DNA from: a bacterium
Lineage (GTDB): Bacteria > Planctomycetota > UBA1135 > UBA2386
Reading direction: 5' to 3'
Assembly (NCBI GenBank): GCA_030432695.1
Contig: JAUILN010000009.1
Coordinates: forward strand, 434,001 to 498,000
DNA: 64,000 nucleotides
Shown here: piece after piece, positions 37,461 through 45,575 of the stretch
Layout of the letters: every line of letters begins with the position of its first letter
Position numbering within the stretch: the first letter of the stretch is position 1
The notes under the pieces: model-generated
Seen by the model: only the letters and a program-made list of their open reading frames with translations
What the model was told of the DNA's origin: nothing
Databases searched by the model: none
Position numbers and translations under genes: made by a program

Positions 37461-38741
37461 ATGAACCGCGTCCTTCCCGCTATCCTGCCGATCGTGCTGA
37501 GCCTGCTGCCGGGGCCCCTGGGCCTCGTGGCCCAGGCCCCGACGCCGGAGCTCGAGCCGGGCGTCGATCCCTACACGCGGGGCGAGCGGACGCGGATGCG
37601 GGCCTTGGGCATCGTTTCCTTCGGTGGCTTCAAGCTCGGCGGCTACCACGACACGCGCGACGTCGACGAACTCCTGGGGGAGGACGCGGTCCATTGGATC
37701 GAGACCGCGCACTTCAAGATCGCCTCGACGCTGCCGGCCTACACGCTGTCGGGCGACGCGATGCAGCACAGCAAGCTGAAGCTGGAACTCACCGAGCTGG
37801 CCGCGCTCCTGCCCGACGCCGGGATCGACCCGGAGACCCGCTACCTCGATCCCTGGCTGCGCGCGCACCTGTTCGCGCGCCGCTGCGAGCAGACCTACAC
37901 CGAGTTCCAGGAGCTGCTCCGGGTGAGCGACTCGGACTTCCCGCGCAACCAGGCCGAGGCGACGCGGATGGCGGTGCACATGGGCGAGGGGCCCTACCTC
38001 GGCAAGGCCGACAAGTACGTCGTGTTCCTGGCCGGCAACGCGGTGCAATACCAGCGTTACACCCAGGAGTATCTGGGCGCGAAATGGAACTGGCCGCAGC
38101 GGCAGGACATCGGCCTGCGCCGCGGGTTCTTCTTCGGCACCTCGATCGACCTCGGCGGCCAGCTCCGCGACGACACCGCGCTGCACGCCTGCGTGGTCTA
38201 CAACGTCGCCCACAACCTGATGGACGGCTACCGCGGCTACTTCCACGAGACCCCGGTGTGGTTCAAGACCGGTCTGGCGCAGTCGATGCTGCGCGCCGTC
38301 GACCCGCGCTATCCGAACTACGACCGTCCGCCGAAGGGGGCTCCCGATCTGCGCAACGAATGGCAATGGGAGCGGGTGCTGCCGCGGGTGGTCCGGGCCG
38401 GCAAGGCCACGCCGATGGCCGAGATGGCGCAGTGGCTCGACTGGGCCGAGTTCCGCTTCGAGGACTACGTGGTGGCGTGGTCGCGGGTCGAGTTCCTGCG
38501 GAGCCGCAGCGAGCGGGCGGTCGCCAACTTCCTGTTCACCTTCAAGGACCCGCGGCGCGGGGTGGCCGGAGAGGTTGGCGCGAAGGACGTCGTCGAGCTG
38601 TCGCTCGCGGCCCTGAACGACGCGGCCGGCTTCGATAGCTGGGAGGCGTTCGACGCCGCCTGGCAGGAGTGGGTTGCCGAGCAGGACGCGGCGCGGATCG
38701 GGGCGGCGAGGTCACCTCGGCGCCGGTCCTCGGCGCGGTGA
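37461..38741 (+). CDS. secreted protein of unknown function
   Basis: 426 residues from ATG 37461, with a signal peptide (ILPIVLSLLPGPLGLVAQ). The mature protein is soluble, rich in Tyr, Trp and Arg. Segments include FFFGTSIDLGGQLRDDTALH and VAHNLMDGYRGYFHETPVWF, which is reminiscent of peptidase-MA-like folds but lacks HExxH (the equivalent position reads HNLMD). This could be an inactivated metallopeptidase; confidence is low. An upstream in-frame extension covers the antisense of the zinc-ribbon gene and is rejected. Confidence 0.78.
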   Translation: MNRVLPAILPIVLSLLPGPLGLVAQAPTPELEPGVDPYTRGERTRMRALGIVSFGGFKLGGYHDTRDVDELLGEDAVHWIETAHFKIASTLPAYTLSGDAMQHSKLKLELTELAALLPDAGIDPETRYLDPWLRAHLFARRCEQTYTEFQELLRVSDSDFPRNQAEATRMAVHMGEGPYLGKADKYVVFLAGNAVQYQRYTQEYLGAKWNWPQRQDIGLRRGFFFGTSIDLGGQLRDDTALHACVVYNVAHNLMDGYRGYFHETPVWFKTGLAQSMLRAVDPRYPNYDRPPKGAPDLRNEWQWERVLPRVVRAGKATPMAEMAQWLDWAEFRFEDYVVAWSRVEFLRSRSERAVANFLFTFKDPRRGVAGEVGAKDVVELSLAALNDAAGFDSWEAFDAAWQEWVAEQDAARIGAARSPRRRSSAR

Positions 38742-38770
38742 TCGGCGAGGCCCCGGCGGCACGGGCTCGT

Positions 38771-40495
38771 TCACTCGCTTCGTAGGTACCAGGCCGCGAA
38801 GTCCACCGCGAACTCGACGATCAGGTAGAGCTGTTCCTGGTCGACCCGCAGTTCGCGAAAGCCGTCCTCGGTGCGTTCGCGGTCCGCGACGTCGTCATGC
38901 ACGTCGGACTCGATCAAGGAACGGACCGCTGGCAGGAGTCGCGTCGCGACTGCGCCGCGCGCTTCCGCGTCGATCTGCGGGAGAGCCTTCGCGAGGACTC
39001 CGGCGGCTTTCGAGAGCTGGTGTTCCTCTGCGAGTCTGGCCTTTGCATCACTGCCGGGCGCTGGATCCTGCCGCCACGATGCGATGTCGCCGTCGAGCGT
39101 CAGCACCTCGAGCAACGCGACGAACGACTGCCGCCAGTCCGGCTTGGCCGGTGCAGGCCGGACTTCGAACCGATCCGTCGCGGAGTGGTTCAGCAGGAAC
39201 CCGGGAGCCCCGCGCCAGCGACCCGGCTGGGTGCCGGCGCGCGCGTACGGATGACGGGGGTGTGGCGTGCCCGGAGCCCAGCGGGCGCGCGGGGGATCCT
39301 CGGAGACCAGCTCGTAGCCCGGGTCGGGAGTCCATGCTCCCTCGATGCCCGCCGCGGTCAGGTGGGCTCGCTCGCTGTGGGTCGCGCCCGGTTCCCAGAC
39401 CGGCACGGGGCGACCGCGGCGGTCGTATTCGACGCGATAGCCCGGTTCGGCGACCCAATCACCCTCCTGGAACGAGGAGCGCAGGCGAGGCTCCTCCGGG
39501 TGGACCAGGTCCGCGCGCCAGACTGCCGCGTCGTCACAGAGCAGCACGTAGCCGGGGTCGGGGATCCACGATCCTTCGTCGCGATCCGAGCGGCGGTGCG
39601 GACAGCGAGGGTCGCGTAGTCCCGACCTCCAAACGACCCGGAGGTCGTCGGTCCCGACCGCTCGGAGTTCGTAGCCCGGGTCGGGGATCCACCGTTCCGG
39701 ATCGTCACCGGACAGGAGACGAGGTTCGTCGGGATGACGCAGCCCCGAGGTCCAGCGCGCCTCGATCGGGTCGTCTGTGGCTAGGACGTATCCCGGGCGA
39801 GCGCGCCATTCGCCCTCGTCGCGTCCCGCCACGACACCGGGATTCTGCGGATGGCGCGTGCCTTCGCGCCAACGCGCGACCGGTCGGGTCGCGTTCTCGT
39901 CGACCAGCTGGTAACCCGGATCAGGCTGCCACTTGCCCTCCTCCACACTCGCGGAGCAGTGCGGCACTTCCGGGGTGCGCAGGCCCGGCGACCATCGGAC
40001 CGCGAGGGGATCCCCATCCACCTTGGAGTATCCGGGGTCGGGGTCCCAGTTCCCCGGAGACGCACCCGAGTGCACGTGGTCGTATTCGTCGTGCCTGAGG
40101 CCCGCGACCCACCGTACGCGGCCGAGTCGACCAGGTACACGCTGGTATCCCGGGTCCTCGATCCATACCTCCGGTCGGTCGGAGGCGCGCTGGTGCGGCC
40201 TCGCAGGATCCGTGCTTCCAGGAGCCCACCTCACCTCGAGGCTCGTGGCGTCCACGCGCTCGTAGCCCGGCTTCGGAACCCACTCCTGGACCTTCTCGCC
40301 GGAGAGCAGCAGGGGTTGCTGCGGGTGTTCGAGTCCGGCGATCCACTGGGCGATGTGCTCGGGTTCGAGTTCGGTGATCGGACGGTGGTTTCGGGGTGCG
40401 GAGGCCTCGGCAGCGACTCGCGGCTTCGGTCGGTTGGGGTTCTTTTCTGGTTCAGCCGTGTGGCACGCGCTGAACAGGAGGATCAGGGGCCACAT
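38771..40495 (-). CDS. lipoprotein with ten 'WxPDPGY' tandem repeats
   Basis: 574 residues from ATG 40495. The lipobox is in WPLILLFSACHTAE (Cys12). Residues about 45-450 consist of ten tandem units of about 38-42 residues. Each has a VRWxxGLRHPxxPH half and a WxPDPGYxxV half (examples: GNWDPDPGYSKVDGDPLAV, RWTSGLRHPDEPRLLSGDD). Conserved Trp, Gly, His, Pro and Tyr suggest small Trp-Tyr-stacked beta units. A helical C-terminal region of about 120 residues follows. I do not recognise the family. It would be a periplasmic or surface lipoprotein, and the repeats likely form an elongated binding array. Confidence 0.85.
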   Translation of the reverse strand: MWPLILLFSACHTAEPEKNPNRPKPRVAAEASAPRNHRPITELEPEHIAQWIAGLEHPQQPLLLSGEKVQEWVPKPGYERVDATSLEVRWAPGSTDPARPHQRASDRPEVWIEDPGYQRVPGRLGRVRWVAGLRHDEYDHVHSGASPGNWDPDPGYSKVDGDPLAVRWSPGLRTPEVPHCSASVEEGKWQPDPGYQLVDENATRPVARWREGTRHPQNPGVVAGRDEGEWRARPGYVLATDDPIEARWTSGLRHPDEPRLLSGDDPERWIPDPGYELRAVGTDDLRVVWRSGLRDPRCPHRRSDRDEGSWIPDPGYVLLCDDAAVWRADLVHPEEPRLRSSFQEGDWVAEPGYRVEYDRRGRPVPVWEPGATHSERAHLTAAGIEGAWTPDPGYELVSEDPPRARWAPGTPHPRHPYARAGTQPGRWRGAPGFLLNHSATDRFEVRPAPAKPDWRQSFVALLEVLTLDGDIASWRQDPAPGSDAKARLAEEHQLSKAAGVLAKALPQIDAEARGAVATRLLPAVRSLIESDVHDDVADRERTEDGFRELRVDQEQLYLIVEFAVDFAAWYLRSE

Positions 40496-40697
40496 CGACC
40501 GCGGGGCGAAGTCGACACGGAGGTTCGGTGCGCGGGGGCTGATCGGCATGGGTGGCTCGGCGGTGAGTCGATCGGGTTCGCTGCGGTGAACCCCATTCCC
40601 AGCGGGTACCGGTCGAGGTTTCTCCAGGAAGTCGAGGGCACGCGCGGCGTGGTCGCGCTCGCCCGAGCCGTCTGCCGCTACACTCTGCCCTCTCCAG

Positions 40698-41834
40698 ATG
40701 GTCGGTCCCGAACCTCAGCAACCGTCCAGACGGCCCGCGTCCCACCTCCGTCCGCTCCGCATCGGCGACCTGGAGATCGCCGGTCCCGCGGTGCAGGCCG
40801 CACTCAGCGGCTACAGCGACCGTGCGATGCGGCGCGTGGCGCGAGTCCACGGCGCTCCCTACTGCCTGCACGAGGTGGTCGTCGACAAGCTGCTGCTGCA
40901 GCCGGGCAAGCTGCAGCGGCAGATCCTCTCGGTCGAGACCGACGACCACCCGATCGGGGGGCAGATCATGGGGGCCGAGCCAGTGGTGTTCGGCAAGGCC
41001 GCGCGGCTGATGGCCGACGCCGGTTTCGACGTCGTCGACCTGAACTTCGGCTGTCCGGTGCCGAAGGTCCTGGGCAGGTGCCGGGGCGGGTTCCTGGTGG
41101 GGGATCCGCCGACGGCGCTGGAGATGATCGACCGCGTGCTCGAAGCGGTGGCCGGCGACGTGCCGGTGAGCGTGAAGATGCGGCGCGGCATCGACGACTC
41201 GGCGGACGCGGAGCGCAGCTTCTTCACGATTCTGGAAGGCGCGTTCGAGCGCGGGGTCGCTGCGGTGACGGTGCATCCGCGCACCGTCGAGCAGCGCTAC
41301 GTCGGGCCGAGCGATTGGGAATTCCTGGCGCGGGTCCGTTGCCATCTCGGCGACGATCCGGTGCTGCTCGGCAGCGGCGATCTGTTCACCGCGGCCGACT
41401 GCCTGGACATGATCGCGCGCACCGGGGTCGATGGCGTCACGGTGGCGCGCGGTTGCATCGGCAACCCGTGGATCTTCGCGCAGGTCGCCGACCTGCTGGC
41501 GGGACGCGTGCCGCGGGCACCGAGTCTCGGCGAGCAGCGGGCGGCGCTCGAGCTGCACTGGTTCGAGAGCCTCGCGGACCACGGGGACAGGAAGGGGCCG
41601 GGCCGGGCGCGCAACCACGCGATCAAGTACGCGGCCCTGCATCCCGACGGCGAGGCGGTGCGCGACGCGTTCGTCGCGGTGCGCGGGGAGGCGGCGTTCC
41701 GCGCGGTCCTCGAGCGCTACTACCCCGCAGAGCGTTCGGCGGAGCGGGCCGGCGATGCGATCGATCTGGCGGCCGCGGCACACCGCCTGAAGAGCTGCGG
41801 CGTGGCGGGGGGGCGGGTAGCCTCGCCGTCATGA
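40698..41834 (+). CDS. dusB: tRNA-dihydrouridine synthase
   Basis: 378 residues. The enzyme reduces tRNA uridines to dihydrouridine using FMN and NADPH. Motifs: VQAALSGYSDRAMRR at the flavin site, the active-site Cys in DLNFGCPVPKVLGR, HPRTVEQRY (the RTRxQ-like block), and GDLFTAADCLDMIARTGVDG with ARGCIGNPW. The assignment to DusB rather than DusA or DusC is based on overall layout, and less certain than the family. Its stop overlaps the next gene by 4 bp (ATGA). Confidence 0.9.
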   Translation: MVGPEPQQPSRRPASHLRPLRIGDLEIAGPAVQAALSGYSDRAMRRVARVHGAPYCLHEVVVDKLLLQPGKLQRQILSVETDDHPIGGQIMGAEPVVFGKAARLMADAGFDVVDLNFGCPVPKVLGRCRGGFLVGDPPTALEMIDRVLEAVAGDVPVSVKMRRGIDDSADAERSFFTILEGAFERGVAAVTVHPRTVEQRYVGPSDWEFLARVRCHLGDDPVLLGSGDLFTAADCLDMIARTGVDGVTVARGCIGNPWIFAQVADLLAGRVPRAPSLGEQRAALELHWFESLADHGDRKGPGRARNHAIKYAALHPDGEAVRDAFVAVRGEAAFRAVLERYYPAERSAERAGDAIDLAAAAHRLKSCGVAGGRVASPS

Positions 41835-42547
41835 CGAAGCTCCTGTTGGTCAGTAACTCGACCCAGCACGGCGGCGGCTACCTCGAGCACTGCCGGGAAA
41901 GGGTCGTCGAGCACTTCCGGTCGGCGGGTGCGCGCACCGTCTGGTTCGTGCCCTACGCGCTGCACGACCTCGATCGCTACGCCGCGACGGCTCGTGGGGC
42001 CTTCGAGCGGATGGGCTTCCAACTCCGGTCGGTTCACGAGGTCGACGATCCGGCGGCGGCCGCGGCGGATGCCGAAGGCTTCTTCGTCGGCGGCGGCAAC
42101 ACGTTCCGGCTGTTGAAGCGGGTCCGGGAAGAACGCCTGATCGAGGCGATCCGAGCGCGCGTTGCCGGCGGCGCGCCCTACATGGGAACCAGCGCTGGTT
42201 CCAACCTGGCCTGTCCGACGGTGCGGACCACCAACGACATGCCGATCGTCGAGCCGGGCGCGTTCGCGGCGCTCGATCTGGCGCCGTTCCAGATCAATCC
42301 GCACTACCTCGACCCGCCGACCGACTCGAGCCACATGGGGGAGACCCGCGAACAGCGGATCCGGGAGTTCCACGAGGAGAACGAGACTCCCGTCGTCGGC
42401 CTCCGGGAGGGCGGGATGCTCGTCTGTGGATCCGGTCGCACCGTGCTCGCCGGGCCGCCGGCGGCGCGGATCTTCCGGCGCGGCAAGGACCCGGTCGAGG
42501 TCCCGAGCGGCGAGGATCTCGCGCCGCTGGTCGGTGCGCCGACGTGA
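41831..42547 (+). CDS. pepE: peptidase E (alpha-aspartyl dipeptidase, S51)
   Basis: 238 residues from ATG 41831. It hydrolyses dipeptides with N-terminal Asp. Motifs: the nucleophile elbow MGTSAGSNLACP with the catalytic Ser, RTTNDMPIVEP, and INPHYLDPPTDSSHMGETRE followed by REFHEENETPVVGLREGG. These match S51 closely. It is cytoplasmic. It overlaps dusB by 4 bp, so is translationally coupled. Confidence 0.93.
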   Translation: MTKLLLVSNSTQHGGGYLEHCRERVVEHFRSAGARTVWFVPYALHDLDRYAATARGAFERMGFQLRSVHEVDDPAAAAADAEGFFVGGGNTFRLLKRVREERLIEAIRARVAGGAPYMGTSAGSNLACPTVRTTNDMPIVEPGAFAALDLAPFQINPHYLDPPTDSSHMGETREQRIREFHEENETPVVGLREGGMLVCGSGRTVLAGPPAARIFRRGKDPVEVPSGEDLAPLVGAPT

Positions 42548-42610
42548 CGGGTGAGCACCGGAGGTGCCGAGGAGGGTGACTCGGCGGGGCGATCGTCCCA
42601 GAATGCGTGC

Positions 42611-43045
42611 ATGCCCCGCCGCCTGTTCACGCCGGTCCACGCGAACCGCACCCTGCCACTGGTCCGTCGCATCGTCGAGGACATCCTCCGTGCGGGGCGC
42701 GAGCTGCGCACGGTGCTGGAGAGCAACGAGGTCTCCGATGTCGATACCGACGGTGGCGTCCGAGCCACGGAACTCCGAGAGGAGATCCGTAAGCTGATCG
42801 CCGAACTCGAAGGCATCGGCTGCTTCTACAAGGACTGGGGCTTCGACAAGGGACTCGTCGACTTCCCGAGCAAGATCGAAGGCCGACGCGTGCTGCTGTG
42901 TTGGCGCAGCGACGAGTCGTCGGTGGCGTTCTACCACGGCTACGAGGACGGCTACGCGGGTCGACGGCCGATCCCCGCCGCCCTGCTCGGCGGCAACGAC
43001 ACCTCGGAGAGCGAGCAGGAGCAGGCGAGCGACGCGGCGAACTGA
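42611..43045 (+). CDS. DUF2203-family protein
   Basis: 144 residues from ATG 42611. Family features: RLFTPVHANRTLPLVRRI at the N-terminus, IRKLIAELEGIGCFYKDW with KGLVDFPSKIEGR, and VLLCWRSDESSVAFYHG then GYAGRRPIP. DUF2203 proteins are small and soluble with no established function. A 20-codon upstream GTG start is possible but lacks family similarity. Confidence 0.85.
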   Translation: MPRRLFTPVHANRTLPLVRRIVEDILRAGRELRTVLESNEVSDVDTDGGVRATELREEIRKLIAELEGIGCFYKDWGFDKGLVDFPSKIEGRRVLLCWRSDESSVAFYHGYEDGYAGRRPIPAALLGGNDTSESEQEQASDAAN

Positions 43046-43052
43046 CCCACAC

Positions 43053-43095
43053 CGAAGTCGTGCACCTGGTGCCGGGCACCTGTCGTACGACTTCG
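43053..43095. terminator. long hairpin, probable bidirectional terminator
   Basis: A perfect 9-bp inverted repeat (CGAAGTCGT at 43053-43061 and ACGACTTCG at 43087-43095) encloses a second small palindrome (GGTGCCGGGCACC). It lies between convergent DUF2203 and DUF6807 genes. It may be a terminator or a REP-like element; no long T-run follows. Confidence 0.6.
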
Positions 43096-43104
43096 CGCTG
43101 CGGC

Positions 43105-44337
43105 TCAGTCGGCGAGCGTGAGCGCGAGTGCCTGGAACGCCGCGGCTTCGGTGGCGGGATCCACGCCGGCACTGCGCTTCGCGACCACCACGCGGTAGCG
43201 CAGCACGGTCGACTTGCCGGGCTCCAGGTCGAACTCCTGGAACGAACCGAACCGGCCGTAGGCGCGGGTCGAGTAGACCGAGGGTCTGGGGTTCTCTGTG
43301 TGCGAGACGTGCACGACGTCGTAGTCCTGACCGCGTAGCCGGTAGCGGATCATCGCCCAGTCGAGATCCTGCCACACGTCGTTGTCGCCGCCGCGTGCGC
43401 TGTCCGGTCGCACGTAGACCGTGTCGCCCTGCGCCTGGTGCACGTCCTCCGCGGCGCGGAACTGGCAGCCGGCGTGCTGCGGATCTCCGCGCAGCGCGAT
43501 CCGCTGTTCGCCTGCCGGCCACAGCTCGATCGCGACGTCGAACAGGTGCCGGTCGGTCGCCACCTGCCAGGCGGTGATCGAGCGCACCTCGTGCACCACC
43601 GGCGCGCCGTCCTTCGCGCACCAGTCGATCCGCTCCACGCTGTCCGCGCACACCGGCCCGGCCCGCTCGGTGAGGTGCTCCTTCCAGCGCTGGCTGGCGC
43701 CGTCCCGGCAGTGCCAGAAGTCGTAGTTCCCACCGCCCTGCACCTGGGTCTTGTTCCAGCCGACGAACAGCCCGCGGTGGTGGGTGAAGTGCCCGCCGGC
43801 ACCCTTGGTGACGAACCCGTCGTCGTGCAGCGCGGCGATCTCGTGGAAAGGCTTGTAGGTGCCCTCCTGGTTGCGCGCCGGCTCGAACGCGTGCTCGAGC
43901 ACGTAGACACGCCGCGAGCCATGCAGGAGATGACGCCGGCCCGGCGTGTCCTCGAATCGGAAGACGGTCGGCGTCGCGCCCGCGGGCAGCAGCTCCAACC
44001 GCAGATCGAAGGTCCCGGCCGGCAGCGGCTGCTCGGCGACCCAGCGGAGGGCCACCTCCTCGCCCTGGCGGTCGACCTGCACCAGCGTGCCCTGCGGGGT
44101 CACCGCGGTGCCGGCGGCGACCAGCGGATCGAGGGCCGGATCGGCGGGCACCACCAGCAGCGCCGGGCCGGCCGGGCGATCGGCCGAGACCTTCACCGTC
44201 AGCGCCACCGCGGACGGCGCGGCCGTGGCTGCGTCCTGCGCGGGGCACGACGCGGCATCGACCCCGACGAGTGCGGATGCCAGGAGCAGGGCAGGGGACG
44301 GAGAGATGGCGAGGACGCGAGCGAGCACGGAGCGCAT
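43105..44337 (-). CDS. DUF6807 (PmoA-like) secreted protein
   Basis: 410 residues with a signal peptide (SPALLLASALVGVDAASC). The family feature is the run HFTHHRGLFVGWNK, with GNYDFWHCRDGASQRWKEH and HLFDVAIELWPAGEQ, typical of the exported DUF6807 group in planctomycetes. Members are often near sugar-catabolism genes; none is here. Enzyme activity is not established. It is convergent with the DUF2203 gene. Confidence 0.85.
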   Translation of the reverse strand: MRSVLARVLAISPSPALLLASALVGVDAASCPAQDAATAAPSAVALTVKVSADRPAGPALLVVPADPALDPLVAAGTAVTPQGTLVQVDRQGEEVALRWVAEQPLPAGTFDLRLELLPAGATPTVFRFEDTPGRRHLLHGSRRVYVLEHAFEPARNQEGTYKPFHEIAALHDDGFVTKGAGGHFTHHRGLFVGWNKTQVQGGGNYDFWHCRDGASQRWKEHLTERAGPVCADSVERIDWCAKDGAPVVHEVRSITAWQVATDRHLFDVAIELWPAGEQRIALRGDPQHAGCQFRAAEDVHQAQGDTVYVRPDSARGGDNDVWQDLDWAMIRYRLRGQDYDVVHVSHTENPRPSVYSTRAYGRFGSFQEFDLEPGKSTVLRYRVVVAKRSAGVDPATEAAAFQALALTLAD

Positions 44338-44430
44338 GGCCCTCGAGGGTACCCGCTCCCCCGGCGGTTCCAGCCTCTTCGACCTCGCGACTTGTCCGCT
44401 GGGTGCTCAACCGCTACCGGTGGCCCCTGC

Positions 44431-45234
44431 ATGCAGATCACCACGCTCGCCTCCGGTAGCCAGGGCAACGCGACGCTGGTCGCGACCGACGAGGGCACCT
44501 TCCTCGTCGATGCCGGGCTCGGCGCCGACGAGCTCGAGCTGCGACTCGCCGTGGTCGGAGTGGTGCCCAAGCGCCTCGCCGGCATCGTCCTGACCCACCG
44601 CCACAAGGACCATGTCCGCGGCACGCGCGACCTCGCCCTGCGCCACAAGCTGCCGATCTGGTGCACCAAGCGCACCGCCAAGGGCCTCGGCACCGAGTGC
44701 CGCAAGCGCCTCCGCCTGCTGCCCGCCCAGGGTCACGTGCCGCTGGCGTTGCGCACGACGCTCCGGACCATGCGTCTGCCCCACGACGCCCCCGACACGA
44801 TCGCCCTGGTGTTCGAGTCGAACGGCGTCCGCTACGGCCACGTCACCGATCTCGGTCACGTGCCCGACGGTCTCGCCGCCCTGCTCGCCGGCTGCCACGG
44901 TCTGTGGCTGGAGTTCAACCACGACCGCGCGCTGCTCCTCGACGGCGGTGACCCGCCGCATCTCAAGCGCCGCATCGCCGGCCGCGAAGGCCATCTCGAC
45001 AACGACGCGGCGGCGGCGCTGCTCGCCGACGTGGTCGCCAGAAGACCGGCGTCGCTGCGCCATCTCTGGATCGGTCACCTCAGCGCGCGCAACAACCGCG
45101 AAGACCTCGCTCTCGCCGCGGCGCGCGTGGCGCTCGGCGACGAAGCGGCGCACGTGCAGCTCTGGATCGCCAGCCAGGACGTGCCCGGCGAGCCGACGTC
45201 GCTGCGCGCTGCGACCGATGTCGGAACGCACTGA
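44431..45234 (+). CDS. YycJ/WalJ-like metallo-beta-lactamase fold hydrolase
   Basis: 267 residues. Metal-binding motif LTHRHKDHVRGT, then GHVTDLGHVPDG, LWLEFNHDRALL, and GREGHLDNDAA with IGHLSARNN, a set of motifs typical of the YycJ group (often 5' exonuclease). All dinuclear metal ligands appear present. No signal peptide. It sits immediately upstream of the lysine riboswitch, but is likely a separate transcript. Confidence 0.9.
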   Translation: MQITTLASGSQGNATLVATDEGTFLVDAGLGADELELRLAVVGVVPKRLAGIVLTHRHKDHVRGTRDLALRHKLPIWCTKRTAKGLGTECRKRLRLLPAQGHVPLALRTTLRTMRLPHDAPDTIALVFESNGVRYGHVTDLGHVPDGLAALLAGCHGLWLEFNHDRALLLDGGDPPHLKRRIAGREGHLDNDAAAALLADVVARRPASLRHLWIGHLSARNNREDLALAAARVALGDEAAHVQLWIASQDVPGEPTSLRAATDVGTH

Positions 45235-45241
45235 CTGTGGG

Positions 45242-45270
45242 TTGACAAGCTCGCATCAGGTCGTCACCCT
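45242..45270 (+). promoter_or_regulatory. possible sigma-70 promoter for the lysine operon
   Basis: A perfect -35 hexamer TTGACA lies at 45242-45247, in front of the riboswitch at the distance expected. The matching -10 region (CACCCT at 45265) is poor, so the call rests on one hexamer and its position. Confidence 0.35.
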
Positions 45271-45430
45271 GCCGCCTCCGCTGGAGGAGCGGTCGCGATC
45301 AGTAACCTGCGTCAGGGCCTCGGACCCGTGACGAGCGCAGGCGAAAGGCGACGACCGCCGAAGTCGAGACACGCCGAACGTGTCCCGGCTGGCTGTCCGG
45401 GCTAACACCCTTGCAGTTGTCGCGGCCCGC
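45270..45430 (+). promoter_or_regulatory. lysine riboswitch (L box)
   Basis: Conserved elements appear in order: GGAGGAGCGGTCG (junction and P2 5' strand), CAGTA, P3 CCTGCG/CGCAGG, CGAAAGG, P2 3' strand CGACCGC pairing perfectly with GCGGTCG, GCCGAAG, P4 TCGAGACACG/CGTGTCCCGG with a CCGAA loop, CTGG, a P5-like GGG/CCC hairpin, then a P1-like TTGTCGCGG. These match the known lysine riboswitch architecture closely, including P2, P3 and P4 by pairing. P1 is weak by eye. It would repress the operon when lysine is abundant; whether by transcription or translation is not evident. Confidence 0.88.
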
Positions 45431-45575
45431 GCTGGCGGGTCGCGGAGAGCCAGAGGCCGGAGGTGCGCGTTGCCCGGGGCCGTTCGTCCCGAAGTGCTTC
45501 GCCCAGCCGTCGGTCGACGGCGTCCGAAGGCGGATCGATCCCTTCCTGATCCACCGCCTCCAGACGAGTCGTCCG

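Larger units (their letters stand above)
45235..45575. other. leader region of the lysine operon
   Basis: This 341-bp gap between the MBL gene and dapE contains a TTGACA element, the lysine riboswitch aptamer, and about 145 bp that should hold the expression platform. The platform has no obvious ribosome-binding site immediately ahead of the dapE ATG. Confidence 0.7.

Noticed and set aside
37461..38741. Active zinc metallopeptidase
   Set aside because: The site that would carry HExxH reads HNLMD, so the metal-binding Glu and second His are missing.
39851..41830. Long upstream extension of the peptidase E frame
   Set aside because: It overlaps the Dus gene in another frame and has no family similarity; peptidase E starts cleanly at 41831.
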